From: Nyssa sinensis
Taxonomy: Eukaryota > Streptophyta > Magnoliopsida > Cornales > Nyssaceae
Length of the DNA: 64,000 nucleotides
NCBI GenBank assembly: GCA_008638375.1
Contig: CM018051.1
Span: 29,447,344 to 29,511,343, forward strand
Reading direction: 5' to 3'
Positions 11,759 through 23,243 of this stretch are shown in pieces. Each line of letters starts with the position of its first letter. Positions within the stretch are counted from its first letter, which is position 1. The notes beneath the pieces were generated by a model. That model made no database searches. It was not told the origin of the DNA and worked only from the letters and a program-made list of their open reading frames with translations. The position numbers and the translations under genes are program-made.

Positions 11759-13449
11759 GCACTAACATTTTAAAATTTAAAATCCTAGCTTAAAACATCG
11801 TAGTTTCAATTTAATGGTTTTAACCATTTCTCGGTTTGGTCGGGGCCCAACCCGATGCCCGGTCCATGACTCGACCTTTCACTGTTCATCTTCCCCAACG
11901 TTAGGGTTACTGTAGCCCTAGTTGTAGAAATTTTCTTTTTCAATTTTGTAAGTTTTGGGGATGTTTTACATTCTGCTTCCAACTCTAAAGTGTTTCTGGG
12001 ACATCACTTAAGGGTTTGGCATTCGTTTGGTGCCTAATTCAGAGCTCAAACGTTCGATTTATGGAGAAATAGCCGAACCTGTAACTAATTGGTAAATCCT
12101 CAATTCACCACCAAAACTTGCGTGGTTTGGCTCAAAATGATCCTCATGACATGGAGGTTCAATCCCCATTCCCAAAACGTGGTTTAAAGGTCTAAAACAA
12201 GGGCTGGGTTTCATGGCTGAAACCTATAACTTGATGTTTAGAGGTCATTTCTTAGGCTTTGTGATCGCGTATTAGGGTTTTTAAAACCCTCATGGTCTAT
12301 ATTTAAGGTCTTGATAAGCCAAAACTAGTTTGGCAAGAGTTAGTTCAGACCTGCTCTCACCAAGATCAACAATGGCGGTTTGGTGTACGACTGGTGTTTC
12401 TAATGTGTTTTAGAGTCCATTTTTCATGCCTTACTCAAATTTATATCTTCTAGATATCATATATGCATAAATATAACCTAAACAATCTGCATACATGTAT
12501 AAATTCTAGAGAGAGAAAAACATGGAAATTTTGGGTTTTGATGTTTTTCTCACCTTCTCCTTCAGTTCCTCTCCTCTTCTCCCTTGCTTTCCACCTCTGA
12601 ATATCCCAGAACTCCTTCAATCTCTCACTATCTCTCTCTATATGACTGAATGTTGGTGTGTATAATATATATATATATATATGTATATAGGTGTATGCAC
12701 TTGATCATTGCAAAATCTGATTTCCCCTAACAACTAGGTTAACTTGTGGCAGCATCTCTCATGAGTGCTTCTACTCTACTGTTTTGGGCAGGCCATTTGG
12801 CCGTGTGTGTGTGTGGTGTTTACTATGTATATATATATATATATACATATAATATAACTCACACACACCAACACACTTGGAGACACACACACACTTTTAC
12901 ACCTTAGATATTTGCATGTTTTTATATACTATTTATAGATATATTTAATTATGCTTATATTCATCCATGTATATACTTACACATATACATACTTGGCCAT
13001 GTATACTCATTTAATGTGTGTATGTGTGTGTCATCATATTTTCTATTAATTGTAACTAATAATTAATTCTTATATTTAATTAATTAATTATATTATATTA
13101 ATTAATTATTCTCTTAAGCGTAAATATCTTTACACTAATTTTTCATAACCTCGTAATGCGTGCCATAGGACCCGATATTTTTGGGTCGGGTATTACACAT
13201 ATAATTACTACAGAATCAACAAAGATAGGTTGGTGATTGCAACTAAAGTGATGTATAGTCGTCCTAGGTTTTCAAGACTCTTATGTTGGTGACTGCAACG
13301 AAAGTGATATACAGTCGTCCTGGGTTTTCAAAAATTTTACTAAAAGTCCACTTGTCGGGGTTGAAACCGATCTCGTTACTTAAGGTCTCAATCACCAATT
13401 TATAATCAACGGCTTAATGATCCCTAATTCAGATCAGGGTGTTATAACA

Positions 13450-15318
13450 TTCTTACTGATTGGTTCAGCTACACAGTGAGCACAACTCCCTAGGGTTGTT
13501 CTAGGTATGATATTTTGCTATGTAAAGAATAGGGTTAAGTTTAGGAGTGTTTTTGTATGTTGATTATATGACTTACATGCTTACTTCTTGTTAGAAAACC
13601 ACCTAACATATAATTGCTTTGAAAACCTAGGGTTGGTACTTTATGTAGTTATGTATTCTTTGGGAATTTGGTGAAGTGATAAACATGTAACTTGAATATA
13701 TGTATAATTCATTTCATTCTAGCTTATATTCATGTAGACAAAGTCTTGTAGTTTGAAAGTTATGGTTGCTCAATGTATTGGTACTTTGTGTATTTGTGTA
13801 ATCTTTGAGAATTTGTTTAAGTTGTGAACATGTAACATGATTATATGTGTAATTGATTGGATTGTATGCTAAGTTCATGTAGACAAAGTTTGTGGTTTAA
13901 AAGTTATAGTTTGCTTTATGTATGATGCATTATTTAAGGCATACCCCATGTGTTTGATAAATGCCTCATTGAAATTGCATAGAAAAATCAAGGCATCTTG
14001 GCATGCGTGAATCTTTGGAAACATGGCGTGTGTTGAGCACTTTGGTGCTATGCATTATGAGGGTGTAGATCCTGTGATGAAAAACCCAAAATTGGCCATT
14101 TGGTACTCGCAAATCCAACGGGAGCGCGCCCGTGAAACGAGACATATAAATGGTACTCGCGAATCCAACGGGGAAGGACCGTGAAACGAGACATGTGTTG
14201 GGCATAGAGTTGCATGTGTGAGTCATGCATATTGCCATTGCATTGCATTGATGAATTGGAAGGCATATAGATTATAAATGTACACTTTGCACATGCCACG
14301 CCTTAACTTTGTTCTTTACATTAGCATTATGTCATACTGGGCCGTCGTGCTTACCCTATACAGGATTACATATTACAAATGAGACTCCCGACACTTGAGA
14401 CTTGATGAGGTCTTGAAGTATAGAGGGAGAAGTGGACTTTGAAGAAGATTTGGCCGTTGGGGCATATTTTTGGTAGTATGAGGGCATAAGCCCTAGGACA
14501 TGTGTAATTAACTTGTAAAACTTTGTACAGTATAGAAACTATAGGCAAGGCCCTAAATTTGTGATGAGCATGAAGTTGTGACATTTTGAATTTCAAGTAT
14601 ATGTGTATATATGGTGGATTGTATGTTTTAAATGATATATGAATGTTTAATTGAATTAAAGGATGAAGTTTGGTTGCTAGTTTGAGAGTAATGGATTGTG
14701 TTGAGAAATATTAGGTGGAAAAAGCTTAGAAAACAAAGGAAACTATAGTGAAATTTCTCAAACTATAGCAACTAGATTGAGTGGAGTAGGAGAGCAAGCC
14801 TAGATTTTTTAAGTAGGGAAATAAATGACTTCGGAAGAAAAAGAAAGATAAGGAATTGGAAATAGGGGCCAATTAGTCCAAAAATTACTTAAGGTCGAAA
14901 AATAAGGGAAAAAGGGTAAAATGGTCATTTTACATGTTATAGGACCTCACACCAAGTTTGGTGATGAAATAAATTGAAATTGGTGTAAAAATGTAAAAAT
15001 CAAGATTTTAGGCCAAAGTTAGAATTTTGGCACTCTAGCATTTTAGCTACTGGTTTACTGTAGCTATGAATAGTAAACCAGTAGCCCAGCAACCAGCACA
15101 CCAGGCCATGTCTGCATTGCCCCTGCTGTACGCTCACACGCCTGCCCATTGCTTTGCCCTGCGCCTTGCTGCCCAGCCTGCTTGGCAGCCCATGGCATTT
15201 AGCCCCTTACACCTCTTGGCACCAGCCTTGGCCATTTGTCTTAGGCCATGTTTGGCCACCCTATTAGGCCATGTTTGGCCACTTACTTAGACCACTTTTA
15301 GTAGACTTTTTGACCTAT
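13450..15318. other. Unassigned repeat-like DNA, no gene seen
   Basis: This lies between the family E LTR and the truncated family B LTR. About 14390-14560 has the general look of an LTR 3' region, with a sentence-like resemblance to the family B stretch around 7320-7460. A 51-bp near-duplication (starting about 14100 and 14151, each containing AATCCAACGGG and GTGAAACGAGACAT) and a local GC-rich island at 15070-15260 stand out. The 74-codon frame in that island shows no recognisable domain, so I do not call a gene. Confidence 0.4.
14100..14200. repeat. Two-copy 51-bp direct repeat
   Basis: TGGTACTCGC[A/G]AATCCAACGG starts at 14100 and again at 14151; each copy ends in GTGAAACGAGACAT. Divergence between copies is visible in the middle. 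Confidence 0.7.
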
Positions 15319-16495
15319 TGTCACCACCCGAAACCCACCCTCTACAGATCTCGCATCGCGACCGCCACCCTCAGGCTCGGGGACCTTAGGGCGAAGGCTC
15401 ACATAAGCAGCGGTATCGAATAGATGTGCGACATGTGATTGCGGAAGCATGAAAAACTTTTTCTTTTTCTTTTCTCATTTTAAATTAAGCACATCTGTCC
15501 GGTACTGCCACTCTTTACATAGCATACATGATTTAACATTCAGAGTATAACTAAAAGTTAAAGACTTCATAAATACAATACATGTTCAGTTGCCCCATAG
15601 GGCTTAATACATAATAGTGTACCATCTCACTAATACAAAAGTGATTAACTTAAAACTTTATAAGTCTTTCCAAAAAGACTGCCAGTCCTACAATAGCTGC
15701 TTACGCTCTTCACAAAATGGGTAAGCTCTAACATCAACCTCTTCACATCAAGACTACTGTCAGTCACCTGAAAGGAGGATTCGAACAAAGTCCGGGTAAG
15801 CTAATCTAAGCTTGTGAGCAATTCCAGTATTCGTCATGGGGTTTTCAATTAGCAGTGGTTTTTAGTACATAAGAGTTTGTAAAACATTCACTGCCAATTG
15901 CTCGTACATTTTAGAATACAGAGTATATGCATTCTCGAAACAAATAGCTTTGAAACATTTAAAGTATTTAAGCTAAACTAGTACTTCGTTAAATAGAGTA
16001 TATAACTCGAAACATATGCATTTCATAAAACAGATAGCTTTGAAACATTTAAAGTATTCAAGCTAAACTCGTACTTCGTCAAATAGAGTATATAACTCGA
16101 AACATATGCATTTCATAAAACAGATAGCTTTGAAACATTTAAAGTATTCAAGCTAAACTCGTACTTCGTCAAATAGAGTATATAACTCGAAACATATGCA
16201 TTTCATAAAACAGATAGCTTTGAAACATTTAAAGTATTCAAGCTAAACTCGTACTTCGTCAAATAGAGTATATAACTCGAAACATATGCATTTCATAAAA
16301 CAGATAGCTTTGAAACATTTAAAGTATTCAAGCTAAACTCGTACTTCGTCAAATACAGTATATAACTCGAAACATATGCATTTTAAAAGCATATAATTAC
16401 GTACATTAAAATGGGGATAAAAACTTGCTTCCATTTTCGAAATCATTTTTCATCTTTTCTCTTCGATTAGGTGGAATCTGTTTCGAACCAGACTT
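15319..16495 (-). mobile_element. Truncated antisense family B LTR
   Basis: It starts TGTCACCACCCG (one base off the usual terminus) and follows family B through the antisense acceptor (near 15766), the minisatellite and the GTGGAATCTGTTTCGAACCA region. It then breaks off at 16495 into A-like LTR sequence. The GGGATATTACA end is missing, so a deletion removed the rest together with part of the neighbouring LTR. Confidence 0.75.
15931..16380 (-). repeat. 90-bp minisatellite, 5 units, four nearly identical
   Basis: Units start at 15931 (diverged), 16021, 16111, 16201 and 16291. The last four differ by at most one or two bases and each contains GTACTTCGTCAAATA and AGCTTTGAAACATTTAAAG. The homogeneity contrasts with the decay of the LTR around it and points to recent expansion. 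Confidence 0.9.
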
Positions 16496-16687
16496 GATAT
16501 TTTTAAAGCGAAACTGTGTCGTTTTGATATGTCCCTTTTAAATTTAAAAGTCTGATTGGACTGTTTGGCAATGGGGGTAAGTAATTGATTTAATATATGC
16601 AACTGAAACAAGGATATCTTATCCCCATTTAAATCCTCTATGCACTGTTTGGTTTAGAGTTTAATTGATAAATAAAAGGGAGTTGTT

Positions 16688-16770
16688 GCCCCTAGAATTC
16701 GAAACCACAACCATCATGGGTGTGGGAACTTATGCCCCACACACAGACCACTGTCCCACTAAGGCACGTG
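16688..16770 (-). other. tRNA-like module, antisense to LTR
   Basis: The minus strand reads TGCCTTAGTGGGACAGTGG (A-box-like, 16748-16766) and GGTTTCGAATTCT (B-box-like, 16694-16706). A related module in the same place in the next LTR lies at 19421-19507. Degenerate; relic only. Confidence 0.35.
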
Positions 16771-17419
16771 TGGTTATATTTTGGTAAAAATAATATATAA
16801 TATTATTTAAATTAATTAATTAATTAAATTAAATTAATTATTGTATTTATTTCTGATACTCAAATAAATTAAATAAATAGTGTATTTTTAATATCTTGGG
16901 CATTCTAAAGCCAATGGAAGGGTCCGCTTCACGAAACGGAGTTTCAAAAAATTAAGACTTGTAAAAGTGCAAAATTACCCTTTTGCCACTGATACTGCCC
17001 AAAACTAAATTGAGATCCGTAAGAGCCTAAACCTATTTTCTTCGACATTCCAGACTCAACAATAGAGTCTATTTTTCTCAAATAAGATACCTAAAGTATC
17101 GATGTATGAAATTGACTAATTTTATAGCATTAGGCTATACGTAGTATTGAGCTAAGAACTGTCTATGGATTTATAAGGACTTCGAAAGGAAAAGAGAAAG
17201 TGACAAATTACTTAAATAGAATGAACTATTAAAGGTAAGTAAACCCCGATGCTTTAATATGTGATTTTCTCAGCCATGTTATTTCCTTTACTGCCAAGGT
17301 TGTATTCTTATACGTACCCAATGTTATTGGTTCCACAATTTCATGTTCATTCTATCTTGTGGACATCATTGAGCATTTGACCGCTATATCTTGATCATGA
17401 TTGCTTATACATTTGGTAT

Positions 17420-17900
17420 GTAAGTAAAACTCAGAACTCTTACATGTGGTTTTCCCAACCATGTTATTATTTTATACTGCCAAGTTTGTACTCCTATGCA
17501 TACCTGACGTTTATTGATTCCACAATTTGATACTTGTTCTATCTTGTGAAAATTATTGAGAATTGAATTGCTATATCTCAACCATGGACTTGACGTTTAT
17601 TGATTCCGCAATTGGATACTTGTTCTATCTAGTGGAAATACGTACCTGATGTTTATTGATTTCACAACTTGATACTTGTTCTATCTTGTGAAAGTACGTA
17701 CCTGATATTTATTGATACCACAATGTGATACTTGTTCTATCTTGTGAGAATTATTTAGAGTTTGACTGTTATATCTTTGTAAGTAAATCATAGAACTCTT
17801 GAATGTGGTTGTTCCTAGCCATGTCACAGTTTATTCTTTGATGCTGCCAAATTTATACTCTTATACATGTCTTATATGTATTGACTCCACAATTTGATAT
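17420..17900 (+). repeat. Degenerate tandem repeat of roughly 60 bp
   Basis: Units built on CACAATTTGATACTTGTTCT and ATCTTGTG recur four to five times; single diverged forms occur in the other family A LTRs (near 1600-1730 and 27230-27370). Confidence 0.6.
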
Positions 17901-18599
17901 TATTCTATCTTGTGGATAATTGAGAATTCGATTGCCAATGTCCCATATGATTATTCAACCATTTCTATATTTGTTGGGATATTAGAAATTTGTTATGCCT
18001 CTCACTGTTGAGAATTTGTTATTCCACAAATATTAATATCACTTGTGGAATTCTGATGAACATGGTATTATTATTATTGTGAGTGCTTGGAGTTATGATC
18101 TGTCATAACGTCTATCTGATTCATAGATGCTACTGGACCTACGGGTCGAAGTCCATGGAGGACATGATATATATACAGAGCTCTAGTGCTATCCAGTAGC
18201 CCAAAAAGGGGTGGACCTGGATAAGTGCTTCTGAGGGTATGTCAGGGCCCTTCTGTTGACAGTATCTATTCTGTTAGTATCCATATCATTTATTGATATT
18301 CTGTTAGTATTTATATCATTTATTGATATTCTGATAATGCACTCTTGGATTATTGATATGCCTTGCAAGCCTATCTTTGGACATGTTTGATGATATGTTC
18401 CTTCGATTCTAATACGTCTTGTGAACCTATTCTTGGATTATCTATTGATTCCATTAACTGATTGATGACACGCTTACGCACCTATCTTGAGATTGTGGCA
18501 GCATATTATTGTTTAGGCCAATCCCCATTATTGATTTGATTTCTTTATCTTGGGATGCACCGTTTGGACCTAAGGGTCATTTCTGATGATTTCCATTTT

Positions 18600-18950
18600 T
18601 GGTAACTGGCTATTCTGACATTCTATTCTTGATTGACTACTGTGATAGCTTACTTTATTTCTTGACTGGCTATTGGTTATGATGGCATTCTATTGGCTAT
18701 TGTGATATTTTATTCTATTGGCTATTGTGATATTCTGTTCTATTGGCTATTGCGACATTCCATTGTTGATTGGCTATTGTGACATTCCATCTTATTGGCT
18801 ATTGAGATATTCCATTTTATTGTGACACTACATTTTATTGGCTATTGTGACATTCTATTCTATTGGCTATTGTGACATTCCATTCTATTGGCTATTGAGA
18901 TATTCCATTTTATTGGCTATTGTGATATCCCATTTCTTGACTGGCTATCA
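18600..18950 (+). repeat. Degenerate tandem repeat of roughly 26 bp
   Basis: About a dozen copies of TTGGCTATTGTGACATTC variants run in series. Other family A LTRs have only one or two TTGGCTATC motifs (about 2230-2280), so the array expanded in this copy. Confidence 0.75.
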
Positions 18951-19420
18951 TGTTATCATATCCTTGTTTATCTTGGATTATGTTCTTTTTTATATTGACC
19001 CTGACCCATGGCAGAGTGAAGGGAATTTACTTACTGAGCATTGTTAGCTCATTCAGACTTATTTATTTTAAGAAAAGACGTTGCAAGTAGACAGTCGGAG
19101 CTTGCAAGCAATAGAGGGCATTTTGAGTAAATGTAATAGGAAAAGATCAGTACAGACATAGTTCTCCCATATATTCACCAGCTATGGGTGATGTAATATT
19201 AGTTCTCTATTGATATGTATGGAACCTTACTTATGACTTTCGCTGTATAATTGTTAAATTATTTTATTACATATTGTGATTACTAATACAAGTCAAAGGA
19301 AAAAAAGTAGGGACAACCAGAGGGTCGGCCCCGCGATCTTAAATCCTCATAGGGTGGGTTTCGGGTCGTGACATTATCCGCTGTTTGCCTCTTGAAAAAT
19401 TAAAAAAAATATAAGACCTA

Positions 19421-19507
19421 TGGCCAGTGGGTTCTGACCCACTGACGAATGTGTGTGTGTGAACCCTATTTCACGCATGTGAACCACTGTGCCACTGAGG
19501 CACTTGG
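19421..19507 (-). other. tRNA-like module, antisense to LTR
   Basis: The minus strand shows TGCCTCAGTGGCACAGTGG (A-box-like) and a GTGGGT...ACCCAC-type TΨC stem with a degraded B box. It is a counterpart of 16688-16770. Confidence 0.35.
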
Positions 19508-20034
19508 TTAAAATAATACTTAAATAAATATAGAATATAAAATAAAAGAATTTAATTAATTTAAATTCATAAAATATTCTCGATGTCCGAATAAAATAAA
19601 AAGACAGTGTAACACAACATTTTTGGCTACTCCAGACTCAATGGCGAAGTCCAAAATACAAAATTAAATCTCAAAAAATGTGAACGGGCGAACTGGGTTA
19701 ATCCCAAAAATGTCCTGAAGACCAAATAATGATACCAAACGACCCCAAAAAATTATAAAAATACGTACCTTAGAATTTTTTGACGTTTCAGACTCAACGG
19801 TGGAGTTCGTTTTGCCAAATTAAATATCTAAAATACTGATACATGAAATGGGTTATTTTTACGATACTCTAAAAATATGACACATGAGATTTAAAGATAG
19901 AAAATTTATAAATAAAATCAGGTTTAGTTTATGAATGATAGCGAACTGGATAATATTTCCTGATTTATAGAATCTTCCAAGGGAAAGGAAAAGGAAGTCT
20001 GATTCCTCGTGAAAGGAGGATAAGCTATTGTGAA

Positions 20035-21026
20035 GTAAGTAAACCCGAACTCTAGCATGTGGTATTCTTAGCCATGTCATAGTTTATTTCCTTGATGCTG
20101 CCAATTTGTAATTCATACATACCTATCATTGATGATCTCCATAATTTGATGTTTGTCCTATATTATAGATTTGTTGAGAATTTGATTACCAATATCCTCA
20201 TGTTATTATTTGTCAATTTCTATACTTGCTTGGATATTGAAAAATTATACCTCTCATTATTGAGAATTTGCTATTCCACAAATATGTACATCACTTGTGA
20301 AATTTTGATGATCATGATATTATTATGAGTGCCTGGAGTTGGGATCTGTCACAATGTCCTTTTGATTCACGGATGCTTGTGGACCTACGAGTCAGTGTTT
20401 GGGAATGATGCCCAACACCTAGTCCTTTGAGGACATGATATATGTACAGAGCTCTAGTGTTATCCAGTAGCCTGATAGTGGGGTGGACCTAGATGAGTCC
20501 TTTTGAAGGTATGTTAGGCCCTATATGTTACATCATTTATTTTATTAGTATCTCATATCGTTTATTGATATTCTGATGATGCACTCATGGATTATTGATA
20601 TGCTTTGCAAGCTTATCCTTGGATATGTTGATGATGTACTCTTTGATTACAGATATGCCTTGTGAGTCTGTCATTGGATAATCTGTTGACATACTATTTG
20701 ACTGATGATATTCTTGTTTGCCTATCTTTGGACTTGAATTGTTATTTTGTTATTGTGGTAGCTCTTTATTGTACAGGTTGATCCCTATTATTGATTTGTT
20801 ATTCTACCTTGGGATGTGTCTTTGGGACCTACGGGTTATTTTAGTGATTCACATACTTAGTGACTGGCTATTGTGATATTCTATCCTTTGCATGCTATTG
20901 TAATATTATCCTTTACTTGCTATTGTCCTTATCTTTCTTTTGGACTAACCTTGACCCATGCAGAGCGAGGAGTTTACTTACTAAACTAAATTAGCTCACT
21001 CTAGATATGTTATTTTTTTTTTTTAG
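20035..21026 (+). other. Intron-like unit in the outer element's 5' LTR
   Basis: The donor GAA followed by GTAAGTAAAC is at 20035. A run of about 12 T then AG ends at 21026, a strong polypyrimidine/acceptor pattern. This is the same place as in family A LTRs. Confidence 0.4.
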
Positions 21027-21403
21027 GACAGCAAGTTACAGAAGGACCATCAAGCGTACATATCGAGTAGATGCCACGTTTTGCTACAAATTATCCTTTT
21101 GCAAGTATAGTGGACACTTTTGCTATTATTGTAATAAACTAAGTGTAGTATAGTCTTAGTCCTCCCATGTGTCCACGTCTTGGGTATGTTTTTGAGGATT
21201 TGTAAACTAAATACTTATTTTTCTTACTTTGGCATGAACAAGTATACTCTAATGTTGATATTAGTTAAGCTAATGACATGACATGCAGTTGATGATTAAT
21301 TAAGTAATGTTTAAGATCCTTTGACGAGGGATGACGTACGGGCCGCTGCCTCTGATTGCGGGCCCCTAATCCTCACAAGACAGGTTACGGGTCATGACGG
21401 GCA

Positions 21404-21416
21404 TGGTATCAAAGCC
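21404..21416 (+). other. Primer-binding site of the outer element
   Basis: TGGTATCAAAGCC differs by one base from the usual plant PBS complementary to the 3' end of initiator Met tRNA (TGGTATCAGAGCC). It lies four bases after the LTR end, as in the Tekay-like element at 30171. Confidence 0.8.
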
Positions 21417-21553
21417 CAAGGTTCTAGTGGTTCATGGGAGATTAGGACTAAAGTACTAAGACTTAAGAAGTCTAGGGGTCAATTATTAAGTGAAACCTAT
21501 TGTGGTGATTAAGTGCTTACTTAATTGCTAAATACTGATTTTTTTTGCAGTAA

Positions 21554-22135
21554 ATGATCCGCACCCATAATACCGCTATGGAATCAGATCAACTTGACCG
21601 AGTAGAGCGCATACTAGAGAGGGTTGTGAAGGCTCTGCCCAACCCCATAGAGATAGGACCGAACGAGTACGGTAGGACCATACTGGCAACCGTGAAGCTT
21701 GACAAGGTGACGATAGAGACCAGTTATACCAATTAAACGGTTTCAGGATTTGAAGTTGTCGACATTTGATGTTATGGGAGGCCCCACAGCAGCTGAGGAA
21801 TGGTTGTTAGAGATAAACAGAATCTTTCGAATCATGACTTGTATTGAAGAGCAGAAAGTGGCTTATGCCACATATATGTTCAAAGGAGGAACTCACAAGT
21901 GGTGGCTACTAAAGGAAGCCCGAGAGCCTAATATGAGTTAGCAGAGATTTAAAGAAGTTTTCAATGAGAAGTACTTCTCCTAGGAGGTAAGAGGTCAGAA
22001 GATTGCCGAGTTTTTAGTCCTTCAAGAAGGGGGGGAATGACAGTAGAAGAGTATGAGGCCAAGTTTATAGAGTTGGCCAGATTCGCCCATAATGTTATCA
22101 ACACGGAAAGTTTGAAGGCTCAAAAGTTTGAGGGA
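21554..22135 (+). pseudogene. gag: gag of the outer Ty3/gypsy element, 5' part, broken
   Basis: Gag is the structural protein that forms the virus-like particle. The frames covering 21554-22135 show a retrotransposon Gag core, with a tryptophan pair in a HKWW motif (around 21893-21904) and an acidic/basic segment after it. The start ATG follows a T-rich stretch 140 bases after the PBS. Breaks: a stop at 21734 with a frame change, stops at 21939 and 21981, and a frame change at a run of seven G (22029-22035). At 22135 the reading frame is cut by the 40.7-kb nested insertion and resumes at 62839; the codons on each side are contiguous once the TSD AGGGA is counted once. Clade is uncertain; its Gag and PBS layout resembles Tekay-type chromoviruses. 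Confidence 0.75.
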
Positions 22136-23163
22136 TGTCACGACCCGAAACCCACCTTATGCGGATCTTATATCGCGGGGTAGACCCTATGGCCGTCCCT
22201 ACTTTTTCCATTCATGTATCATAGTAATAATATGCAGTGTACAAAAGTTTAACAGTAAATCAGCGAAAGTCTTTAAATACATAATAAGGTTCTACAATGT
22301 CAAAAGAAAGAACCAACATAACATCACCCTTAGGTAGTGAATACATAGGAGAACTACATCATAACTAATACATTCTTCAAAATGTCCTCCTATGCTTTCA
22401 GACTCCTATTGTGGGGTTGTAACGTCCCTACCTAAAATAATAAGTAAGTCAGGGTGAGCTAATGAAGCTCAGTAAGTAAATTCTCATCTCTGACACTGGT
22501 TAGGGTTATCATCGAAAGAATATGAATCCATGAATATGAACATGATAGCCAATCATATAATGAGATGATGTGATAACCAATAAGGATAAAATGCCACAAT
22601 GTCTAATAAAATAGTAGAGGTCACAATAATTGATCATGAGTAATGGATATAACATCAAATGGAACTCTAAGTAGAAATCTATCAATATAAATGTACTGCC
22701 ATAATAAATTGATAACAATTAATCACAATAAGGAGTAAACTCTCAATATCATAGGAAGTAGTGTCATGCAATAAACGTAGTCATATAAATCAACATAAGA
22801 GATGCATTTACTCTGTTTCAGGGTTTGGCAGACCCTCAGTCTTTTGGGGCCCGGCATGTAACACCCCAGACTTAATCTCTGATTAATTAATGTAAACCCT
22901 TTTTGAAATCTGATGTAGCATTTGACTGTTTAATTTTAATTTTTAACACTAGCAAAACCCATGTTAGCTAATTTCAAAATTCTGATAAAATGATCACTGA
23001 CACTAGACCCTTGGACACTGAAGCTAACCTAACTAGGAATTGACCGGAAGAAACCGCGTCAAAAAATAATCAGTGGAAAGGGATTTATGAGGGAAATAGC
23101 CAAAACTGATTTTTGCCCAACCAAACAGGGCATAAGCTAAATGGGGAGGAAAATGCCTAACAT

Positions 23164-23243
23164 GTGGCCAAAGGGATTTAATCCCTTGACCAAAATGGGT
23201 AGAATTTTGTGTACCAAAAAAAAATACCAACTAGGCTAGGGGC
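23164..23243 (-). other. tRNA-like module, antisense to LTR
   Basis: On the minus strand AGCCTAGTTGG (23227-23237) is A-box-like; the B box is degraded (GGATTAAATCC, 23174-23184) but still symmetrical as a stem. The same module is in the 3' LTR (48240-48320) and in the solo LTR at 3121-3200. Confidence 0.4.

Larger units (their letters stand above)
9383..13197 (-). mobile_element. Family B solo LTR, antisense
   Basis: On the plus strand it starts TGTCACGACTC and ends GTCGGGTATTACA, the reverse complement of the family B ends at 54027-58035. The left flank ACATT and right flank CATAT agree as a 5-bp TSD only if one base was lost on the left. It carries the antisense acceptor (9835) and donor (10687) and TGACGTCA at 11740. 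The 90-bp minisatellite is reduced to about one unit near 9980-10080. No coding sequence is seen. Confidence 0.75.
8190..13449 (+). mobile_element. Family E solo LTR, split by antisense family B LTR
   Basis: The LTR begins TGTAATACCCCAACCC and ends GGGTGTTATAACA. It is flanked by TTATT (8185-8189) and TTCTT (13450-13454), a one-mismatch TSD. Without the insertion at 9383-13197 it is about 1.4 kb, far shorter than the others. It holds GT-rich/AT-rich simple repeats (about 8330-8760), a canonical TATA box at 9192 and a leader-like stretch after it. The last 250 bp, including a doubled GGTGACTGCAACGAAAGTGA-like motif, resemble the end of family F (about 59030-59193). Confidence 0.65.
17235..19072 (+). 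other. Intron-like unit enlarged by internal repeats
   Basis: The donor AAAG followed by GTAAGTAAAC is at 17235. The acceptor is weak (TTTATTTTAAG, 19072). TGAGC-ATTGTTA-GCTCA near 19036 corresponds to the family A stem-loop. It is about twice as long as in the other copies because of two minisatellites. Confidence 0.3.
16496..19373 (+). mobile_element. Family A-like LTR, 5'-truncated
   Basis: It resembles family A from the GAAACTGTGTCGTTT motif (16508) through the ATGTGG / TCCACAATTTGATA region to the GGGTTTCGGGTCGTGACA end at 19373. It is diverged and carries two expanded internal repeats (about 17420-17900 and 18600-18950). Its left end was lost at the junction with the truncated family B LTR. 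TTATC follows as TSD candidate. No coding sequence is seen. Confidence 0.7.
19374..21399 (+). mobile_element. 5' LTR (3' part) of the outer Ty3/gypsy element
   Basis: A-like LTR sequence ends GGTTACGGGTCATGACG at 21399 and is followed four bases later by a primer-binding site, which makes it the 5' LTR of the element whose gag starts at 21554. It contains the intron-like unit at 20035-21026 and a tRNA-like module at 19421-19507. Its 5' start is not identified; it lies beyond the A-like LTR inserted just upstream. Confidence 0.7.

Noticed and set aside
9383..13197. Terminal-inverted-repeat DNA transposon reading of TGTCACG...TTACA units
   Set aside because: The 5-bp TSDs, TG/CA ends and match to LTR-type ends next to PBS and PPT sites fit LTRs better; the inverted similarity is short and imperfect.
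15066..15290. 74-codon Ala/Leu/Pro-rich frame in a GC island
   Set aside because: No recognisable motif, no homologue visible in the window, and the frame is expected by chance in GC-rich DNA.
16021..16380. Regular direct repeats resembling a CRISPR array
   Set aside because: The units are contiguous 90-bp tandem copies with no unique spacers, in a plant LTR.
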